DNA of 64,000 bases. It comes from Oscheius sp. JU75 (lineage: Eukaryota > Nematoda > Chromadorea > Rhabditida > Rhabditidae). Within the stretch, counting starts at the first letter, position 1. Every line of letters begins with the position of its first letter. This document shows, piece by piece, positions 58,833 to 64,000 of the stretch. Position numbers and translations under genes: made by a program. The stretch covers positions 744,001 to 808,000 of the forward strand of contig JASJZC010000002.1 of NCBI GenBank assembly GCA_037178855.1. The letters are read 5' to 3'. Below the pieces are notes generated by a model, which ran no database searches, was not told the DNA's origin, and saw nothing but the letters and a program-made list of their open reading frames with translations.

Positions 58833-59880
58833 TTAAGGAAAGACCTGCTTGTAGTTAAGAATGCCCTGGGGATTACCCTGGTTGTAGGCCACGATGTTCT
58901 CGGCGACTTCAGTGGCAACACGGAGCTGAGCTTCCATAGTAGAGGCACCCAAATGAGGAGTGGCAATGCAGCGAGGATGGTCGATCAGAGCGAAGTTCTT
59001 GGTGGGTTCCTGAAAATGGAAATAAGAACAGACAGAGACAGAGACTTACATCGACAAAGACGTCCAGAGCAGCTCCTCCAACATGTCCAGACTCGAGTCC
59101 CTTCAACAGATCCTCCTCATTGATAATTCCTCCTCTTGCTACGTTGATAATCTTCACTCCCTTCTTGCAACGTCCGATCACCTCAGTGTTGATGAGATTC
59201 TCTGTGGCCGGGATCAGAGGGACATGGACTGTGATGTAGTCAGCCTGCTTCCAAATATCCTCCAGTCCCATCAGCTCAATCTTCCATTCGGCAGCCTTTT
59301 CCTTGCTGACGATCGGATCGTAACCGATGACCTTCATTCCGAAAGCATGCATCCGGAAGGCGACCTCGCTGCCGATTCTTCCCAGACCGATGATGGCCAG
59401 GGTACGGCCGTAGACCTCTTCTCCCATGAAGAGAGCCCTCTCCCACTTGTGGGCAGACATCGAGGCGTGAGCCTGGGGAACATGGCGTGCTAGAGCCATG
59501 ATCATGGCACAGGTCAGCTCCGTGGCTGATCGGGAGTTGGCTTGGGGTGTGTTCATGACCAGAATCTTGTTGCGGGTAGCGGCTGGGACATCGATGTTGT
59601 CGACTCTGAAAGATAGGAATGTCTCTGTCTCTGTCTCTGTTACTCACCCTGTTCCAGCTCTTCCGACCATCTTCAGTTTTCCAGCAGCTGCATCCAACAG
59701 CTCGGCTGTGATCTTGGTAGCTGACCGTACAATGACAGCATCGTGCTTCGGTAATGATTCCAGAAGTTGTTCTCTGGTCTGCTTCGTCTGGACAGTGACA
59801 GAGAGGCCGGCAGCCTTGAGCACATCCACACACTCCTGCTCGATATTGTCAGCGACGAGGACAGAAGAAATCTTTGTCAT
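58833..59880 (-). CDS. D-3-phosphoglycerate dehydrogenase, short form
   Basis: Predicted 321-residue cytosolic enzyme for the first step of serine synthesis, 3-phosphoglycerate to 3-phosphohydroxypyruvate with NAD+. Minus-strand exons: 59880-59648, 59605-59050, 59009-58833. Seen: VGRAGTGVDNIDVPAAT substrate loop; NAD-binding GLGRIGSEVA; active-site Arg in NVARGGIINE, Glu in VDEPTK and His in TPHLGAST. It stops after the catalytic domains, lacking the extra C-terminal and ACT regions of the ~530-residue vertebrate enzyme; as I recall, the C. elegans protein is also about 320 residues, so this is not a truncation. The ATG lies 2 nt after CTCTTCCAG, suggesting trans-splicing. Confidence 0.94.
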
Positions 59881-59884
59881 TTCT

Positions 59885-61320
59885 GGAAGAGACAAATGAA
59901 TGAGAGTAAGGAAGAGAAGCTTGTAAAAACAACTGGTCCGAAATCGATTTGACCGAAGCTGGCGGGTAAGGAAAGCGATGAAAAGCATGTGGATCGCTTT
60001 CCGAGAAAACGGCGGGAGAGAGATAGAAAGATATCAGGAGAGACCGGGAGTGGACAGTGGTCAGACGGGAAGCGATAGTGCGGGGAGAAGGCAAAGAACA
60101 AACCACAAATCAGATAATAACGCGAGTGGACAGAGTGGGGACATTTTGGGGTCATTTCTGCAGACAGATCAAACAATTATCTTTTGGGTGATAACATTGT
60201 CTATCTGTCAACAAAAATATAATACAGCTAAACATTCCAGAATCTCTACCAAGGTCGAGCAGGTCAAGAACGACTTATAGTCACGGTTTAGAACCCAAAA
60301 ACCCTTTGAATTTTCTTACGCAATAAGAGTTACAACGACCGCTTTCATACTGGCTAGTAGCTGAATCACGGTTATCAGTGACCCATTAATTAACTACCGA
60401 AGCATTTTATCATGACCGGACATTCTTACAACCAGTAGTCGAAGTCTCTTGTTTGTTGATATATTTGTCAATTTATTCGTCTGAGGCAACGAAACAAAAG
60501 GGAAAAAGTATTGTCAGTTAGTTATTGCTAAGAGATGACAATTCAACTTTGGACTGTCTCTTGAACTTTGATAGAAGACGGTAACGGAATCAGAGAGCAG
60601 ATTGAGTGGACAGGTTAGCAAGAGACCTGTCAGTTGGAAAGGAAGTCAGCTGAGAGAGTTTTTGAACTGTAAGGAGCTGAATTGTATTTCAAAGTTACAG
60701 TTCTTGAAGTTGTTGCGAAAAATTTACTGAATTATCCGAACAACTAGGACATACCAGTAGTTACTCTGTTTATCTTTTCTACCAGAAAGATAGACTGTTT
60801 TTGGTTCAAGACAGTTGGGCGAACAGGATGAGTACACACGTCTTCCCCCAAACAGTTTAACGCCAGCCGTCTCGGACGTCTTCGCCGTCCCATGCTCCAA
60901 AATAGTAGCCGCGGAGCAACGGCGTGCAGCAGCGTCCCCTACGTCTCGGCCACGTACACACACAAACACACAGAGAGACACCGTTGCCCTTTAGTAAGAG
61001 AGGGAGAGATCATTTTTGGCATACGTCTTGTTACGTGTAGCCATATTTTGGAAGGATTCCCAGTTAAAAAAATCTCGAATGAAGTGTTGAAAAACAAGCT
61101 ATCATTACCACGGGTTATTATTTGTGTGAAGAAGGAAGAACAATGCAGCTGTTTCACTGTGGAGTACGGTGAGCACACAAAATGACAATGTTGTCTATCT
61201 GCGGAGTATATGAGTAAAGATACCATCTCCCCTTATATATATCCCTGTCCCTGAACTAAATCTGCCAAATGTCACGTAGGCAAAGAAAAGGATGATGTAA
61301 TCGGTCAGAACTTGCCGCCA
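59885..61320. other. Gene-poor spacer
   Basis: No exon is supported. Part of the minus strand next to 59880 is likely outron. AAGGTCGAGCAGGTCAAG near 60250 recurs near 61693 and resembles half of the palindromic element. Confidence 0.4.
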
Positions 61321-61326
61321 AAACAG

Positions 61327-61332
61327 TTTATT
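61327..61332 (-). terminator. Poly(A) signal of the IQ-motif gene
   Basis: AATAAA on the minus strand, 20 nt past the stop codon. Confidence 0.6.
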
Positions 61333-61352
61333 AGATATCAATCAAGATTAGA

Positions 61353-63546
61353 TCACTGTCCGGCAGCGGTATTCGGTGCTGTCTGTCCTTCAGGAGTCGG
61401 TACTGCCTTCTTCTTTATCCTGAAAATTGAAATACAGGGGAATGAAAAATCTCACCGAAAAGCACTCTGTATCTTCTTGGCAGCTGCTCCTACCTGAGGA
61501 TCATTGAGATCGATGTCGACGACTTCCTGCAAGATGAATTATAGAAAGCGTGGACGTGGAATAGTTGAGAAGGGTCTGACAGCTGGTTTTTATTTGCTAA
61601 AGGGCACGCAGATTATGGCTTTTTGACCTTGAACTGGGGAAGATGTGTTCCAAAGTACGGTGAAAATGAACAAGAGGAACAAACTGCTAGCAATATTTCC
61701 AAGGTCGAGCAGGTCAAAGTACAGCCAGATACATTTACAATTGGGAAAAGACACATGTCAAGAACTGTAACACTTGACAAAATTGTGTTTTGTCGACTGT
61801 TATCTTTGACAAGTATTGGCAAGTTGCGTTAGAAGAGACGGTCAAACTGTTCTAGATGTGAAAAGAGTACCGGGACTCTCCGCCAGCGACTAGTATGATC
61901 AAAAACTATCAGCGCCAATTTCAACCCTATCAATTCTTGTCAACGCTTAACGTTTAGCCAGAAACATAACGAGAGCTTAGTTTTTGGGAGCTCCTCTGTC
62001 AAAATCTCATGCGCCTTAGGCCCGGAAAAAGATGGGCCGCGCCGCGGGGAAACCATTTTGCGCAATAGAAATCAGTCAGTTCAGGTCAAGGTTGCATTTT
62101 TTTTTCATTTTATGATGTTCTACAAAGCTGTAGCATTTTTTTTCTGCTCTTCAACTTTTCAAAACATTCTAAAGCTAAAAAATAAAACCTTGACCCGTAA
62201 GACGTATTGCAAGGCGTAATCGGCTCGGCCCGTCCGGGCCACCCGGTCCATGCCATTCTATAACCTGGCATAGGACATTGTTTAATTGATCTTACGGATA
62301 AGTTGTTCTGAGAGTCATAGAGCAAAAGTTTTAAAAGTAACTGTTCCCTTAACCAATCTGTATCGCACAGATCCAGGTTTTCGATGCTCTACTAAATAGC
62401 ATTACAGAGAAAAACTTGTAGTCGTCGGATTGAGCATTGAGTATAGGACGCAAAAAGTTATAGCAAAATCGGAAGTGACCAGTATGTAGACTGCGATTGC
62501 ATTCTAAGCTTCATGCCCCCCGTTCCCACCTTCTCTCCTAAACACTCACTAAGCTTTTCGGCTCTTTGATTGCCTCCCCGTCCCCCCTAATGTTTCCCTT
62601 CCGTTCACTTCGTTTTTCTGTCCTTCAAAAATCTGCCGAATGACGTCCTTACCTCTTCCGGCCCTTAGTGGCCCGCCTTTTCCTGACGCCCGTAATTAGA
62701 ATCTACACGCCGTAGAGAGAGAGTTCCTTGGGGAATTTCTTCTCCCTCGATTCATGACACTTTGTTCAATTGAAACACAAGCACAGCTGCGGCAGGAAAC
62801 ACTAATGGAACGCGAGGGAAATGTGATACGGATGGAGGAGAAGAAGAGTCTCGAAAATTTCGCTGGTCTTTGAAAATATGGGGGTTGACCGAAAAGTGCC
62901 GCAAAATCTACCAGATTTATTCTTCTGACAGCCACTAACTCAACAGTTAGACAGCTCAAAGAGCCACTGACTCCATAGTTAGACAGTTCACTCTTTTTCA
63001 AAGTTTTAAAGCGTCAATAGGTAGTTTTCTAACTTTTTCCCTTTAGAAAATTTTCTCCACTCTTTTAGCGACCCTCCGACCCCAATCAAAGATCTGACGT
63101 CTTAGCTTGCAATCTTAACGAAGGTGGGAGCGACTAGAGATGAAAGAGTAGGCGTCTCCCCTAGCTTGCCTACCTCTCTCCCGGTTCTCCCAAAACCCAT
63201 AAAACCACTATCTGGGCACATTAAGAGCAAGAGCCATCAATTGGAAATGACTTTTATAATGTACTGGACACCTAACGATCATGCTTGACTCTGCTTCTTA
63301 CGCAAGAGATGTCAGTTATGAGTACCTTCGCTGTAAAGTTTCACTGACGGACACTGGAAAGAGGAAACAACTGGGAGGTCAGGCCGTCTCTCTATTTCTG
63401 TCTCTGACGTCTTTCTGTCTCTATATCTCTCTGTCTCGCTTTTAGGCCCCCCTTCAAGGATAAACGAAACTTTGCAGACTCAATAAACTTGCCCTCACCT
63501 CGTTATTAACAGCTGCAGGAGGGGCGGCAGTGGCGGCGTCGGCCAT
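61353..63546 (-). CDS. PCP4/PEP-19-like small IQ-motif protein
   Basis: Predicted 61-residue protein from minus-strand exons 63546-63499, 61526-61456 and 61419-61353. The N-terminus is Ala/Pro-rich (MADAATAAPPAAVNNE). The core reads EVVDIDLNDPQVGAAAKKIQ, then SAFRIKKK, aligning with the acidic-IQ core of vertebrate PCP4 (62 residues), a calmodulin regulator in neurons: acidic DIDxxDP, spacer, IQxxFRxxKK. The exon 2/3 junction falls inside the IQ motif. Intron 1 is nearly 2 kb. The short C-tail is Thr/Pro-rich. Because the protein is so small, the identification rests on one motif and on length. Confidence 0.75.
62105..62440. repeat. Two diverged palindromic elements in the IQ-gene intron
   Basis: 62112-62155 (GATGTTCTACAAAGCTGTAG, then TTCTGCTCTTCAAC) and 62385-62435 (GATGCTCTACTAAATAGC, then ACTTGTAGTC) resemble the minus-oriented form of the element found beside 5S copies 5 and 6. 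Confidence 0.45.
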
Positions 63547-63559
63547 CGTTATGTCTTCG

Positions 63560-64000
63560 AAAGGGCGGTGCTTCGGGAGAAGGCGAAGATCTTCACACAC
63601 ACTCTCTTTCGAATTTTTCCACTAGAGACAGAAGGAGAGAGAGAGGAAAGGACGGAATAAGAGGAAGGACCGCCCACTTTCAGTTCAGACCTGAGGCTAT
63701 TTTCAACAGTGAAAGGATTCAAAAGACACTTTGAGCTAATCTCTTTATGCAAATGATCACTCGCTGAGAATACCGATCATCTTGAAATTCGAAATGATGC
63801 TGTCCTGGCTTTCTCTGAAAGCTGATTAGTCTTGGAGAGTACGCTCGACGGAACCCACTTGTTCATAATCGTCCGCACGCGGGCCTCCGAGCTTCTTCGC
63901 TGAAGTTTCCGCCAAATGAACAGATTCAGACGACAGTCTTCTCGGAGGAGAGGCTGCATGACCACGTGGGAGAGAGGGAAAATCATAACATGGGCAGCGT
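63560..64000. other. Right flank without recognisable gene
   Basis: Upstream region of the IQ-motif gene; no exon with domain or splice support. Confidence 0.4.

Noticed and set aside
59083-59899. Long plus-strand and second minus-strand frames over PHGDH
   Set aside because: Shadows of the PHGDH exons in other frames; no independent splice or domain support.

Overview
The window reads as nuclear DNA from a nematode. It has intact 5S rRNA genes of nematode type, many very short introns (33-43 nt) ending in TTTCAG, and start codons that often sit 0-4 nt behind a TTTCAG acceptor, as expected for spliced-leader trans-splicing. Gene families that are expanded or typical in nematodes are present: an astacin with ShKT domains, two divergent nuclear hormone receptors, a cuticlin-like ZP protein and a UDP-glycosyltransferase. 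The species was not identified. All gene models were spliced by hand: each uses GT-AG boundaries (one GC-AG), keeps frame and ends at a stop codon. No transcript evidence was available.

Layout. 0-2 kb: a decayed dispersed repeat. 2.0-4.1 kb (+): arrestin-domain protein. 4.7-7.1 kb (+): secreted astacin protease. 7.2-10.2 kb: gene-poor, with 5S copy 1. 10.2-12.8 kb (+): ZP-domain/cuticlin-like gene, then 5S copy 2. 13.6-16.6 kb (-): UDP-glycosyltransferase, with a decayed piece of a second copy at 18.0 kb. 20.1-21.8 kb (+): nuclear receptor, then 5S copy 3. 22.7-25.7 kb (+): a secreted Cys-rich protein and an ASCL-type bHLH factor. 26.9-29.0 kb (+): Fizzy-related/Cdh1. 30.3-33.2 kb (+): two paralogous secreted Cys-rich genes with 5S copy 4 between them, followed by 5S copy 5 (-). 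34-43.6 kb: a repeat-rich, gene-poor stretch with decayed hydrophobic exons, a tandem duplication and hairpins. 43.6-47.2 kb (+): carbonic-anhydrase-related protein with 5S copy 6 (-) in its first intron. 48.4 kb: truncated 5S. 49.1-52.1 kb (+): second nuclear receptor. 52.4-56.9 kb (-): BTBD10/KCTD20-like protein. 57.3 kb: 5S copy 7 (-). 58.0-58.8 kb (+): small membrane protein, tail to tail with a D-3-phosphoglycerate dehydrogenase (-, 58.8-59.9 kb). 61.4-63.5 kb (-): 61-residue IQ-motif protein resembling PCP4/PEP-19.

The genes do not form one pathway or an obvious operon. What links the window is its non-coding structure. There are eight dispersed 5S loci, all + in the left half and all - in the right half. 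A short palindromic element lies about 100-150 bp upstream of six of them and also occurs alone. Period-8 GACAGAGA tracts fill introns in both orientations, and several tRNA-like pol III modules are present. These are the strongest candidates for undescribed structure.
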